Below, in pieces: positions 49,786 to 62,154 of a DNA stretch of 64,000 nt (position 1 is its first letter; each line of letters begins with the position of its first letter). Origin of the DNA: Serripes groenlandicus (Eukaryota; Mollusca; Bivalvia; Cardiida; Cardiidae). A program made the translations under genes and the position numbers. The stretch lies in assembly GCA_031761405.1 (NCBI GenBank), contig JASEVX010000013.1, forward strand, positions 45,140,105-45,204,104, read 5' to 3'. The notes under the pieces were generated by a model, which worked only from the letters and a program-made list of their open reading frames with translations, was not told where the DNA came from and ran no database searches.

Positions 49786-50329
49786 ATGATTTAACGCTTA
49801 TAAAGACTTCATGGCGAGGTGATTAACCTTGGTAAAAAAGAATACAAATGTTAGTTACAACCGTTTCACGCCAAGCCCTCGAAATGGATCTGAACGATTG
49901 GAGTCTTGAGCCCCAGCAGGTGGGGTGGTTTGGGTTTCATACATGTGAATTTAATGTATGGGGTCAATATCGTCTTTCCTGTCCGCCGCGATATGACCTT
50001 AGATGTTGAAAGCGGTGTAAAACCCAAAAACAAATTATCCATTCCACATGTACCAGACACTGTGTCCAGAGAGTCGTACTTTATAAATGGTAATAATTAC
50101 TTCCCTCCTAGGCGCCCTTTAGACCGAGTATTTGGAATCGGTCGTTTCGAGTTCAATCCCAAGTCGCGGCTGACATGGTAGACTAACTTAAGACAATGCA
50201 CTTTTCCTAGCTTAGTACTGGTGTGTTAACCCCAAGGATAATGATTAAGTGAACTAGCATCTTGATATAACTGAAATAATGTTGAATATGTCGTAAAACC
50301 CAATGAAGCACATAACAATTCATTGGCGC

Positions 50330-51460
50330 CACGTGGAACGGGGATAAGCATTACGACTGATGCTTCGGTGTCGGGATAAATAATACCAGTAGTACTGGTA
50401 ATTTAACCAGGAAACTAGGTGACACAACTGAAAAACTGTTGTAAACGGCTTTTGAAAATACTTAAACATACACATTTCACATTAAGTGATTAAAACCATG
50501 TAGTTAAAACAAATTTAAAAAAAGCAAAATAAAAGCCATCTCATTATTTCACTGTCTGACCGCCTCGATGGTGTAAAAGTTGAGCGTCCAGCACGGATGC
50601 GGGAGGTCGCGGGTTCAACAATCGATCGGGTCATAACAAAATATTTTGAAATACTAGTGACTTTTAAAATGGTTATAATTGCTTACCCTCCATGACGTTC
50701 AAAGTATTAGTATTATTATTATCATTTTTATTATTTTTATTATTATTGTTAGGTCTATTATTATTATTATTCAAGTTTCCGCGGTGAATAGTATTCGCAA
50801 TGTGAACAGAAAAAATAAAGGGTAAGACTGATACAGATGGTGATTAAATTATCCGACAATAGACGCCAACGGACCGCCTGTGACGTTGTGTGCCGCAAAA
50901 TAACCTTTGCTGCTATGGAGACCAACAGTGGTTCCTGTGAATTGGATGCACTCTAGACACATTTCACATAAGTTCATTTTGGTACCATCGAATTAGCCAT
51001 GCAGTTATAACAAATACATAGACATCTCGTTATGTCACTGTCTCACTGCCTCGGTCGTGTTGCAGTTGAGTGTCCAGCTCGGGTGCGGGAGGTTGCGGGT
51101 TCAATAATCGGTCGGGTCATACCAAATATCGTGGCAAATGATGTAACACACACATTTCACATTAAGTTGTATGCAGCCATCAATTAATTCATGTAGTTAA
51201 AGCAAATATAAAGAAAGCCATCTTGTTATTTCACTGTCTGACCGCCTCGATTGTATAAAAAGATGAGCGTCCTACTCGGGTGCGGGAGGTCGCGGGTTCG
51301 ATGTTCGGCCGGGTCATACAAAATGATTTAAAAATGGTAATAATGGCTTTTCCTCCTTGGTGCTTAGGAGTTTCGCGTTATCATTACGCCTGACTCGCTG
51401 GTATCAGGATTTAACGGAACAGTAGTGCTGATAACTTACCCAGGGGCTAATAAATCACTT
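50330..51460 (+). repeat. Cluster of SINE S1 copies
   Basis: S1 bodies or heads at about 50330-50470, 50565-50700, 51046-51140 and 51238-51460 (heads gaccgcctcgatggtgtaaa, cactgcctcggtcgtgttgc, gaccgcctcgattgtataaa). The shared flank 'catgtagttaaa.caaat' before each head suggests segmental duplication of one insertion, not separate insertions. Confidence 0.7.
50849..50960 (-). pseudogene. Truncated cysteine-rich gene fragment (copy E)
   Basis: Minus strand encodes only the last third of exon 2, from LECIQFTG to the stop codon. The conserved GYC is GYF, so a structural cysteine is lost. No upstream exon or signal peptide lies next to it. The 3' flank (attcgcaatgtgaacaga) is the same as for copies C and D. 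Confidence 0.85.
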
Positions 51461-51489
51461 CGAGTTAGCGACGTTTTCGAGTGATCCCT

Positions 51490-51680
51490 CAATGCATGCT
51501 AGGTCCAGATAAGGAGCGTTTTGCAGCTCTTTCCCCCATAATATCTCTCTTAATATCCAACCAAACCCTATGTTGTAGGTACTCAAAATTATCGTCTCAT
51601 TGAGTACACACAACATAGGGTTAGCGGATAAAATAAGGATTTTAAAACAAGCAAAACACTCCTTGTCTAGAGCTCTGCTG
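51490..51680. mobile_element. Palindromic MITE, family 4
   Basis: Reverse orientation of 17794-17986 with the same ends (gctaggtccagataaggagc and cttgtctagagctctg) and inner ccctatgttgtaggtactca. Confidence 0.8.
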
Positions 51681-52229
51681 TGTATTATAATTTATGTATT
51701 TTCAGATTCGTTATTCATTTATACTTAAATGTTTATTATAAAAAGCAAGTCAGTGCTCAGATTCATATCAAGAAAACGCCGCGGTGCATTTTTCTGATTG
51801 CTTGTCTGCGCAATCAGAACTGCTGCTACGCTGTGTTGAAACCCCAGCTCCGTTCCAGGAATGAGTTCAAGTCAAACGCATATCGAGTTATGGCGAGCCC
51901 ATGGTATTTTGATAGAGTATTTGGTAAACCATACAATTTACGCGCCATAAACTAATATACCAAACAAAGTAAAAAATATTTCACTAAAGACACTTACATA
52001 TTATTCTGACAAACTGCATTATAAAATAGGTTGACCCTTTTCCACATGTATACAACACAATATTATTATTATCATTATTATTATTATTATCATTATTATT
52101 ATTTTTATTATTATTGTTAGGTCTATTATTATTATTATTCAAGTATCCGCGGTGAAAAGTATTCGCAATGTGATCAGAAAAAATAAAGAGTAAGACTGAT
52201 ACAGCTGGTGATTATCACCTTTATCGTTA

Positions 52230-53402
52230 TTATCCTACAATAGACGACAACGGACCGCTTGTGGCGTTGTGTGCCGCACAATAACCTTTGCTGCTATGGA
52301 GACCAACAGTGAGACCTGTGTAATGGATGCACTCTAGACCATCCTCGCAGTCACAGCTCGAACTGAAAACGTCGCCATGGCAACCCTCGTTTTGTTTGCT
52401 GTATGTGAGACACGATTTGGCAAGGCCCAGTAAATCCAGGCGATAATATCCGCAGCACTGGTCAATTGGGCAGTCAGAGTCCGTGCTGCAACTCTGAAAT
52501 ATATGTATTAGTCAAGATCAGGCGAATATGGGGCTTGTTGCCTCTGAACTTCGGTAATACATTGATTGTTTGGTTGATTAATTAATTAATTGATTGATTG
52601 ATTGATTGATTCGAGTTAAACGCAGTTTTCAACCGGGTGGTTCGATACATTACGCAGAGGCCATAATGTTGGTTTTTCTCGCGGGACGGCTCATATTCTA
52701 GTAACTCTTCTTTGCACTTTTTCTATGCTTATAGCATCTTTCTTTTCTTTGGGTGCAAATATAACTGAAGCGTACTCTAAATGGGGCCTTACCACGAATT
52801 TGTATAGTATTAAAAACATTCAGTTATATGGCACCCAATTGGGAAAAAAAATGCTATAAGCATTGAAAATGTGCAAAGAAGAGTGTGGCTGAGGGATACT
52901 CAATAACAATGGCGGTAAAAAAGTCTGACCATTGCTTGAACCTTAAGAGACGGCTAAATTGGTCTGAACGATTGGAGTCAATGAAACTCTTGGATTCCAT
53001 CAGATGTTGTGGTATTGGTTTTGTACATTATTTTTTATATCTCGATATATATATATACTAAGATCATCTTTCTTGTCCTCCGCTATATAAACTTGGCTGT
53101 TGAAAGAGGCGTAAAACCATAAACAAACAAACAACTTAAAAACTAACATATTATGGTGGTATGTTTTAAAAGAGAACGTTAAGGTCAAGGTTGACATGCG
53201 AGCAATGACCGTTTTAAAAAGCAGAATAGAATGTGTCCATTTGGATAAGCCACCTATAAACCTTTATGGGATCTGGTTGCATATGTATTCATTGTAAATA
53301 CTAAAACAGAGAAACTCTCAACACAACGAACAAAACAATAGACCTTACCTGAACGGTCACAAGTATTGCCAGCAATATAAGTAAACACAAACTTTTCGCC
53401 AT
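52230..53402 (-). CDS. Secreted cysteine-rich protein, colipase/prokineticin-like (copy C)
   Basis: Two exons on the minus strand, 53402-53349 (signal peptide MAKSLCLLILLAILVTVQ) and 52493-52230. The lengths match copy A exactly (54 + 264 nt), giving 105 residues, and the intron is 855 bp with GT-AG ends. The mature part has ten cysteines in the order C, C, CC, C, C, C-x-C, C, GYC. The position that is Cys in copy A is Gly here (HYTGLTVG), which agrees with the ten-cysteine colipase/prokineticin pattern. A secreted role is inferred; receptor or partner unknown. It is convergent with T-box copy B. Part of the intron present in copy D is deleted here. Confidence 0.82.
52635..52694. mobile_element. 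Right-end fragment of a family 3 MITE
   Basis: ttcgatacattacgcagagg through ctcgcgggacggctcat, corresponding to 60297-60350 of the intact copy in copy D. The left part was removed by a deletion. Confidence 0.85.
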
Positions 53403-53532
53403 GTTGGAAAATTTCACTGTGTTATCTTTATCGTCGGTTCAAATCCAAAATATGTTACCATGGCAATTATAAAGTGAGTACATACAAACTGCCACTACGC
53501 GGTTTAGAGATTAATGGCCATAATTTTCGCTG

Positions 53533-53745
53533 ATTGTTTGATGTTTTACGTCGCTTTCAACAATTGTTCAGTTATTTCACGGCGTTTCTTGTGTAGGTTA
53601 CCAGTAGGCCTACTACTGGTAATTTTTTCAGTTATATCACTGCGGATCCTCGGTAAGTTACCAGAAGGCAACTACTGGTCCATTTATCCTGACACCAGCC
53701 AGTCAGTCGTAATGCTAACCCTGCAACACTGAGCGCCATTCTACC
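53533..53745 (-). repeat. SINE S1 with duplicated 3' part
   Basis: The segment 'ttcagttatatcac..ggtaagttaccag' occurs twice in a row, then the usual body. It lies just upstream of copy C, as at 61198 for copy D. Confidence 0.75.
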
Positions 53746-54190
53746 ATTTTTAAAGACTTACCATAGGGATCAAATCGCATACCTCTATGCAGTTATAATC
53801 AGTCTATGGTCATAAACTAAATGGCAAACAGCGGATGCGCAGGCTGGTCTAAATCTACACTGATCGCTGTCTTGAATGTCGTTTTTCGATTGGTGTGGGG
53901 GTCAAATGTTGGTTCGGTCAATTGGTACACAAAATGTGTCAATAAAAGTCGTGTAATCCCAGCAGACGTTTGCGAAGTCGATCAAATGTAATACCGTAAC
54001 AATCAGTATTTGGGCATAACCTTGATCTAGGCTGCTCTAAGATGATTGAAGCACACAATGGCTTCTCTGAATCTACACTGGTCGCAGTCTTGAAGGTCGC
54101 TTATCGATTGATCCAAATAGAAAATCAGAATAGGAAATCTGCAGTACATATTTCATATATTGATGTTTCACGACGTTTCATCAGTAGTTG

Positions 54191-54764
54191 ACTTATAAAA
54201 AGGCGGCTGCACTTATTTTAGATTTCGAGATCAACAGTAAAATACAATGTCCTATTCTAAACAGGTTGTAAACATATATCGTAATAAGCTTTGTACGTAA
54301 CACACATAACTACCAATACAGCGGCCAGGGATGTAAAAAGGAATGTATTTTATGTCTTGTTCAGGCAAATATGCCGCTTGTGAGGATTGACCGAGGGCAG
54401 GGGGACTAGTATGTCATGTATAAAATACCAAGAATGAAATAGATTGAAAAAGGGCATTTATTAATGCCATAACTATTTTACATGGTAAAAGATGAGTATA
54501 CAACATATATATATAAACTTGTATCTCACATTTTTGCGTGCTGGATCTTCAAGAAAATCCACAAAGATGGTGGTTTAAGCACGTGACCCGAAACTGAGGA
54601 GTGATTGGATAAGGTTTGACCTGTGTATATACCCCACAGAAGATAGAGTATAACGAGCGGGTCCCTTAGCTTAACTGCGTACCTAAACAAGTCCATAACA
54701 TATGTTATGTGGGCATAAACAACATTTAATGTTATAATCTTTTTTACACCGATTCAAAACTTTG
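54191..54764. other. Unique sequence beyond the inner module
   Basis: No homology to the left arm or to the outer module was noticed, and no gene was recognised. Confidence 0.35.
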
Positions 54765-54993
54765 TGTTAATGTATATTAAATAAAACTATATTGTATGGA
54801 CTTAATGATGCTGTATTCATATTTGAGATTCAAAGATTTTGTTAATATATATTAAATAAAACTATATTGTATGGACTTAATGATGCTGTATTTATATTTG
54901 AGATTCAAAATTGTTGTTAATATATTGAATAAAACTATATTGTATGGACTTAATGATACCGTATTTATATTTGAGATTCAAAACTTTTTGTTG
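54765..54993. repeat. Tandem repeat, about 74 bp, 3 copies
   Basis: Landmarks aaactatattgtatggactt and atttgagattcaaa recur three times. Confidence 0.93.
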
Positions 54994-55509
54994 AATAAAT
55001 AATGACCCAAAATGGTAACAAATGTTATGAAACAACTTTTATACATACCTCCTGGGCGGCAATTCAATGGTCAGTGCAACGTGAGTTTCCGTCTTGAAAG
55101 GTTCGGCTTGCGTAATCCTTTCTCATGCAGACACTAGATGGCATTTTCAGCAGACGAAAAACTTTTAAAAACATTGTTACAAAAGGATATTTTGCTTATC
55201 TTGAGTATTTTCTTTTATGGGGGAGTTTCTATATATTTGTCAATATGGGAAAAGGGTTGAAATTGATTTTAAAAACCATATTTATGTAAAGACATGCGTA
55301 TTGTCCGAAGGAAAATGTGTACCAAGTTTCATTTGAAAATGACGCCAAGTGTATGGTATCACAATAGCCCGAACTTCCTCTTCGAAATATAGACGAGCTA
55401 ATAAAAGGGCCAACAGATGAGAGTTTTAATCTTTCCGAACAAACAACATCTCTGAAAACACACGGGATAAAAAGACAATCCTTTCTTTCATAAAATATCT
55501 CTGAAAAAT

Positions 55510-57250
55510 ACCCAGTTAAAAAGTCTATCATGTGTCACATACAACATCTCTGAATACACCCCAGATAAAAGGACAATCTCTGAACACACCCAAGATAAAA
55601 GATTAATCATTTACCACATGCAACATCTCTGAACACATCCAGATAAAAAGGTATATTATTTACCAGATGAAACATCGCTGAACACACCCAGATGAAAAGG
55701 TGAATCAGTTCCCGCATCAATATCCCTTAACACACCCTTACATGCAACAATGTCTGATCACTTCCAGATAAAAAGGTTTATCATTTACCACACAGAACAT
55801 CTGTGAACACACTCAGATATAAAGGTATAGTATTTACCAGATGCAACATCTATGAACACACCCTGAACAAAAAAGGTTAATCATTGACCATATTCAACAC
55901 CTCTGAACACACCACCCATATAAAAAGAAAACATCATTTACCATATAGAACATCTCTGAATACACCCAGATAAAAATGTAAATCATTTACTACAAAGAAC
56001 ATCTCTGAACACACCCAGATAAAAAGGTAAATTATTAACTACAAAGAACATCTCTGAACACACCCAGATAAAAAGGTGAATCAGTTCCCGCATTAATATC
56101 TCTTAACACACCCATATAAAAAGGTAAATCATATACCACAAAGAACATCTCTGAACACACCCAGATAAAAAGGTAAATTATTTACTACAAAGAACATCTC
56201 TGAACACACCAAGAAAAAAAGTGTAAATCATTTACTACAAAGAACATCTCTGAACACACACAGATAAAAATGTAAATCATTTACCCTATAGAATATCTCT
56301 GAACACACCCAGATAAAAATGTAAATCATTTACTACAAAGAACATCTCTGAACACACCCAGATAAAAATGTGTAATCATTTACCACAAAGAACATCTCTG
56401 AACACACCCAGATAAAAAGGTTAATCATTTACCACATACAACATCTCTGAGCACAACCCAAATAAAAAGGTAAATTGTTTCCCATATACAACAAATCTGA
56501 ACACACCCAAATAAAAGGTTAATCCTTTTACATATAAAACATGTTCGAAAACACCCCAGATAAAAAGGTTAATCCGTTCCCACATACAACATATCTGAAC
56601 ATACTCCAGATAAAAATGTAAATAATTTATCACAATGTACATCTCAGAACACACCCAGATAAAAAGGTAAATCATTTACTACAAAGAACATCTCTGAACA
56701 TACTCCAGATAAAAAGGTAAATCATTTACCACAAAGAACATCTCAGAACACACCCAGATAGAAAGGTAAATCATTTACCACAAAGAACATCTATGAACAC
56801 ACCCAGATAAAAAGGTGAATCAGTTCCCGCAAAGAACATCTCTGAACACACCCAGATAAAAAGGTGAATCAGTTCCCGCAAAGAACATATCTGAACACAC
56901 CCAGATAGAAAGGTAAATCATTTACCACAAAGAACATCTCTGAACACACCCAGATAAAACGGTAAATTGTTTTTTCATATACAGCAACCCTCAACACACC
57001 CAAATAAAAGGTTAATCCTTTTACATATAAAACATGTTCGAATACACCCCAGATAAAAAGGTTAATCCGTTCCCACATACAACATATCTGAACATACTGA
57101 ACAACCCTGAACACATCCAAATAAAAGGCTAATCCTTTTACATATTAAACATCTCTGAACATGACAAGATCAAAAGCTAATCATTTCACACATCCAACTT
57201 CTCTGAATACATCCCAGATGAATGGCTTATCATTTCACATATACAACATC
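55510..57250. repeat. 50 bp satellite array, about 34 copies
   Basis: Unit cagataaaaaggtaaatcat, ttaccacaaagaacatctct, gaacacaccc with variable drift at both edges. Minus-strand open frames with Phe-rich sequence are artefacts of the repeat. Confidence 0.95.
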
Positions 57251-57712
57251 GTTGAACACACCCCAAACACACAATGTAAGAAGGTAGAGGAATTTAGACT
57301 TAGTCATTGCAAGTAGAGAACTCTCTTTCCGACACTTTTTGTCTTGGGTAATGCTCTCTTGTCTGTAGGCATAAGAGGGCTTTTTATTCAGACAAAAACC
57401 TTTTAATGGCAGTGCATAATTTTTATTTTTTATTATTCCTACACAAATAGCATCGAGTTATGGCGAGCCCATGGTATTTTGGATGTACGGGCCATAAACT
57501 GTTAATACCAAACAAAGCAACAATATTTCACCGAAGACACTTGCATATTATTCTGACAAACTGCATTCTAAAATAGGTTGACCCTTTCCCACATACAACA
57601 AAATATTATTATTATCCTTATTATTGTTTTTATTATTATTGTTAGGTCTATTAATAGTATTATTCAAGTATTCCCGGTGAATAGTATTCGCAATGTAAAC
57701 AGAAACAAGAGG

Positions 57713-59164
57713 CCCATGAGGCCCTGGAATCGTTCACCTGAGAATGGGCTATTTAAGACTTAACTTTTTCAGCGCCAATGGCAATATCATCAAGACAAAC
57801 TTTCTGACAAATTTTCAACATGCTCAATCCAAAAATGCGACTTCCAGAGTGTTAACAAGATTGTTCTTCAATTTGGCCTAGTGACCTAGTTTTTGACCTG
57901 ATATTACCCATATTCAAACTTGTAATCTCTATAGTGTTAACAATATATTTCTACAATATGGCCTAGTGACCTTGTTTTTGATCTGACTAAATCCATATTT
58001 GTAGTTATCATCAAGACAAATATTCTGACAAAGTTTCAACATGCTCAAGCCCAAAATGTGGCTTCCAGAGTGGTAACCAGATTTTCCTTAAATTTGGACT
58101 ATTGACCTAGTGTTTGACCTGACATGTAGGTTATTTTCAAGTGACAATATTGTGGCAAAATAAATCAGGAAAAGGAACGAGGGGCGTACATGGGGCGAGC
58201 AGGAATATATTTACGGTGGGTCTCTTTTCTCTAAACTTTTGCTGCTTCTAACACAGTTTAGAGGAGCTACTAAGCAACTGATATTCTTTTTTTTTTATCA
58301 AAATGAAAGTTTCTAAATGAACAGAATCGAAACATTAAACGTACACATAGTTCTCATAATGAGCATGTATATGAATGGTCTTTGCGTTCGGATTCGAACC
58401 CCAGGCGGGTCAGAACAATTAGTTTAAACATGCAAATATTGGCTCCCATCCGTGACGGTCTAGAATGCAGTGGAGGCAATGCACCAATGGAACCGGTGTC
58501 CGGATAAATTAACCAGTAATACAGATAATGCCGTGATATAACTGAAGTAATTTTGAACGAATGGTTCGAACTTGGCCTAGACATCACTAAGACAAACATT
58601 CTGACAAAGTTTCAACATGCTCAAGTTTAAAATGCGGCTTCCAGATTGTTAACAATATTTTCCCAAATTAGGCCTTGTGACCTAGTTTTTGACCGGACAT
58701 TATCAATATTCAATTTTGGCCTAGATATCATTAAGATGAACCTTTTGACAAAGTTTTAACATGCTCAAGTTTAAAATGCGGCTTGCAGAGTGTTAACAAG
58801 ACTTTCCTTCAATTTGGCCTAGTGACCTATTTTTTAAACCGACATGACCTATATAGAAACTTGGTTTAGATATTACTACGACAAATATTCTGACACAGTT
58901 TTAACATGCTCAAGCTAAAGATGCGGCTTCCAGAGTGTTAACAAGATTTTCATTAAATTTGGCCTAATTACCTAGTTATTGACCCGACATGACCTAGTTT
59001 CGAACTTGGTCTAGATTTGATGGAGATATATGTTCTGATAAACTTTGACGAAGATTGGATGCAAAATGCTGCCTCTAGAGTGTTAACAAGCAAATGTTTA
59101 CGACGAACGACGGACAAAAGGCGATCACATAAACTCACCTTGAACACTTCGTGCTCTGGTGAGC
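57713..59164 (-). mobile_element. 1.45 kb repeat inserted in the 3' flank of copy D
   Basis: Starts aagaggcccatgaggccctg and ends ggtgagct. It is made of imperfect units (taacaagattttcc, ggcctagtgacctag, caacatgctcaag) seen inverted at 13600-14460. The homologous position in the copy C module lacks it. A SINE-like piece with gattcgaaccccaggcg is nested at about 58340-58560. Confidence 0.85.
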
Positions 59165-59216
59165 TAAACATAAAGAGCAAGACTGATACAGATGGTGATT
59201 AACACCTTTATCGTTA

Positions 59217-61063
59217 TTATCCAATAATAGACGTCAACGGACCGCTTGTGTCTTTGTGTGCCGCACAATAACCTTTGCTGCTATGGAGACCAATCATGAT
59301 TCCTGTGTAATGGATGCACTCTAGACCATCCTCGCAGTCACAGCTCGAACTGAAAACGTCGCCATGGCAACCCTCGTCTTGTTTGCTGTATGGGAGGCAC
59401 GATTTGGCCAGACCCAGTAAATCAAGGCGGTAATATCCGCAGCACTGGTCAATTTGGCAGTCAGAGTCCGTGCTACAACTCTGAAAAAAATATGTTAATC
59501 AAGAGCAGGCGAATAGGGGGCTTGTTGCCTCTGAACTTCGGTATTAATTGATTGGTTGATTGATTGATTGATTGACTAATTCGAGTTAAACTCAGTTTTC
59601 AACCGGTGGTTTGTTTCTAGTTACTAGTTCCAAGCCTGGATTAAAGCCATCGTATCTGCCGACTGAGCTATCGTGTCACGAATCTGTATTCCATAAATTA
59701 ACCGGGTATCTCGAAAACTGGCGACGGCCAGTCCACATACCCACGCGTTTCCTGACCTTTTCGCAACAGTACTCCACAAAACATTTTACAAAGGCAACTG
59801 ACAACCTGCCCACATAGACTTTCGTCGGTCAATCGGCGGACAATGAATGTTGTCAACCATCAGAAGTGATAAATGGCCAAGCCGGGATTCGAACCCTGGA
59901 GTATAGCCATCGTATCTGCCGACTGAGCTTTCGCGACATAACTCGGTATTTCACAAATTAACCGGGTATCTCGAATACGCGTCTTTCACCGTCTGTCTAC
60001 ATGCGGACATGTTAGTGTGTCCTAGATGCATCTTTTGTCAAAAATCTAGAATTTTAGCAAGACTTACGTCTTTCACATCTGATTATGCGCCGTCCCGCGA
60101 GAAAACCAACATTGTGGGCATTGCGTAAAGCACCGACCCCGATCAGCCTAAGCATGCCGCGCAGGCTAACCCGGACAGACAATTTTCGCCTCCTGTGGAT
60201 TTTCTGTTTGAGGAATCATTACTCTATACCTCTTTCAGCTTGAAACGGAATGTGTCGGCCCGGATCAGTCTACGCGGACTACGCAGGCTGATCTGGATCG
60301 ATACATTACGCAGAGGCCATAATGTTGTTTTTTCTCGCGGGACGGCTCATATTCAAGTAACTCTTCTTTGCACTTTTTCTGTGCTTATAGCATCTTTCTT
60401 TTCTTTGGGTGCAAATATAACTGAAGCGTACTCTAAATGGGGCCTTACCACGAATTTGTATAGTATTAAAAACATTCAGTTATATGTCACCCAATTGGAA
60501 AACAAAGATGCTATAAGCATTGAAAATGTGCAAAGAAGAGTTTGGCTGAGGGACACTCAATAACAATGGCGGTAAAAGTCTGACCATTGCTTGAACCGTA
60601 CGAGACGGCTAAATTGGTATGAACGATTGGAGTCAATGAGACTCTTGGATTCCATCAGATGTTGTGGTATTGGTTTTGTACATTATTTTTTATATCTCGA
60701 TATATATATATACTAAGATCATCTTTCGTGTCCTCCTCTATATGAACTTGGCTGTTGAAAGCGGCGTAAAACCATAAACAAACAAACAAACAACTTAAAA
60801 ACTAACATGTTATGGTGGTATGTTTTAAAAGAGAACGTTAAGGTCAAGGTTGACATGCGAGCAATGACCGTTTTCAAAAGCAGAATAGGGAATGTGTCCA
60901 TTTGGATAAGCCACCTATAAACCTTTATGGGATCTGGTTGCATATGTATTCATTGTAAATACTAAAACAGAGAAACTCGCAACACAACGAACAAAACAAT
61001 AGACCTTACCTGAACGGTCACAAGTATTGCCAGCAATAAAAGTAAACACAAACATTTCGCCAT
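59217..61063 (-). CDS. Secreted cysteine-rich protein, colipase/prokineticin-like (copy D)
   Basis: Minus-strand exons 61063-61010 (signal peptide MAKCLCLLLLLAILVTVQ) and 59480-59217, again 54 + 264 nt and 105 residues. The intron is 1529 bp, lengthened by a family 3 MITE, a LINE-derived foldback and SINE heads. The mature part has the ten-cysteine pattern, with HYTGIMIG at the position that is Cys in copy A. The C-terminus reads SGPLTSIIG. The intact frame and conserved splice sites argue for a functional gene. The colipase/prokineticin assignment rests on cysteine spacing only. The signal peptide has Cys at residue 4, which is Ser in the other copies. Confidence 0.82.
59610..59945 (-). repeat. 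Two tRNA-derived SINE heads
   Basis: Minus strand: gatagctcagtcggcagata (A box) near 59629-59675 and again gctcagtcggcagatacgat with ccagggttcgaatcccg (B box) near 59882-59935. Both carry the same ending sequence, so one is probably a duplicate. Confidence 0.6.
60086..60350. mobile_element. Family 3 MITE in the intron of copy D
   Basis: Left end gccgtcccgcgagaaaacca, right end tttctcgcgggacggctca followed by TA. Internal halves carry the palindromic gcctgcgc-type blocks. Confidence 0.88.
60358..60543. repeat. Foldback built from a LINE fragment
   Basis: Arms 60358-60398 and 60507-60543 are inverted copies of a sequence that reads DAISIENVQRRV, a block typical of the LINE reverse transcriptase C-terminus. 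The same structure is in copy C at 52698-52885 and a remnant is in copy A near 16690-16735. Confidence 0.7.
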
Positions 61064-61197
61064 GTTGGAAAATTTCACTATGCTATCTTTATCGTCGGTT
61101 CAAATCCAAAATACGTTACGTGGCAATCATAAAGTGAGTACATACAAACTGACACCACGCGGTTTAGAGATTAATGACCATAGGGTTTGCAGATTGT

Positions 61198-61335
61198 TTG
61201 GTGTTTTACGTCGCTTTCAACAATTGTTCAATTATATCACGACGGATCCTGGGTAAGTTACCAGTACTACTGGTCCATTTATCCTGACACCAGTCAGTCA
61301 GTCGTAATGCTAACACAGCAACCAGGGGTGCCACG
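61198..61335 (-). repeat. SINE S1
   Basis: Contains tggtgttttacgtcgctttc, ttaccagtactactggtcca and cctgacaccagtcagtcagt. Upstream of copy D. Confidence 0.8.
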
Positions 61336-61794
61336 GAGGTTAGCCATTACTACCATGTTTAAAGACCTACCATTGGGATCAAATGACATATCTGTATGCA
61401 GTTGTAATCAGTCTATGGTCATAAACTTAATCTTTGGTAATTGAATGTGTGTATCACACAATGGCAAACAGCGGTTGCGCAGGCTGTTCTGAATATATAC
61501 TGATCGCTGTCTTGAAGGTCGTTTTTCGATTGGTGTGGGTCAAATGTTGGTTTGGTCAATTGGTACACAACATGTGTCAATAAAATACTGTATTATCCGA
61601 GCAGACGTTTGCGAAGTCAATCAAATGTAATACCTGTACAATCAATCTTTGGGCATAACCTTGATCTAAGCTGTTCTAAGATGATTGCAGCACACAATGG
61701 CTTCTCTGAATCTACACTGATCGCTGTCTTGAAGGTCGTTTGTCGGTTGATCCGAATAAATATCAAAATAGAAAATCTGTACAAATGTGATATA

Positions 61795-62057
61795 TGAGCC
61801 GTCCTTCGACAAAACCAACAGTATGGCCTCTGCGTAATGTATCGACCCAGATCAGCCTGCGCAGTCCGCGCAGACTGATCCGGGCCGACACATTCCATAT
61901 AAGGGGGATAAAGGTATAGAGTAATGATTCCTGAAGCAGAAAATCAACAGGAGGCGAAAAGTGTCTATCCGGGTAAGCCTGCGCGGCATGCTTAGGCTGA
62001 TCCGGGTCGATACTTTACGCAGAATCCACAATGTTGGTTTTCTCGCGGGACGGCTCA
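61795..62057. mobile_element. Family 3 MITE with proven TA target duplication
   Basis: TA at 61793-61794 and 62058-62059. The equivalent site in the inner module (TA at 54158-54159) is empty. TIRs begin TGAGCCGTCC and end in the inverse. TA duplication points to a Tc1/mariner-type source. Confidence 0.9.
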
Positions 62058-62154
62058 TATTGATGTTTCATGGCGTTTTCAACAATATTCGAGTTATAAA
62101 AAGCCGACTGCAAGTGTGTTATGTATCAATGGTTGACTAAGGCAATGTTAATAC

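Larger units (their letters stand above)
57440..62110. repeat. Tandem copy of the cysteine-rich gene module
   Basis: Starts at catcgagttatggcgagccc, which matches 51890, and continues through gene D to the shared cgttttcaacaatattcgag region. It is a direct duplication of 51893-54190, enlarged by insertions at 57713-59164, 59605-60350 and 61795-62057. Confidence 0.9.

Noticed and set aside
56421..57120. Phe-rich membrane-like proteins on the minus strand
   Set aside because: Products of the 50 bp satellite.
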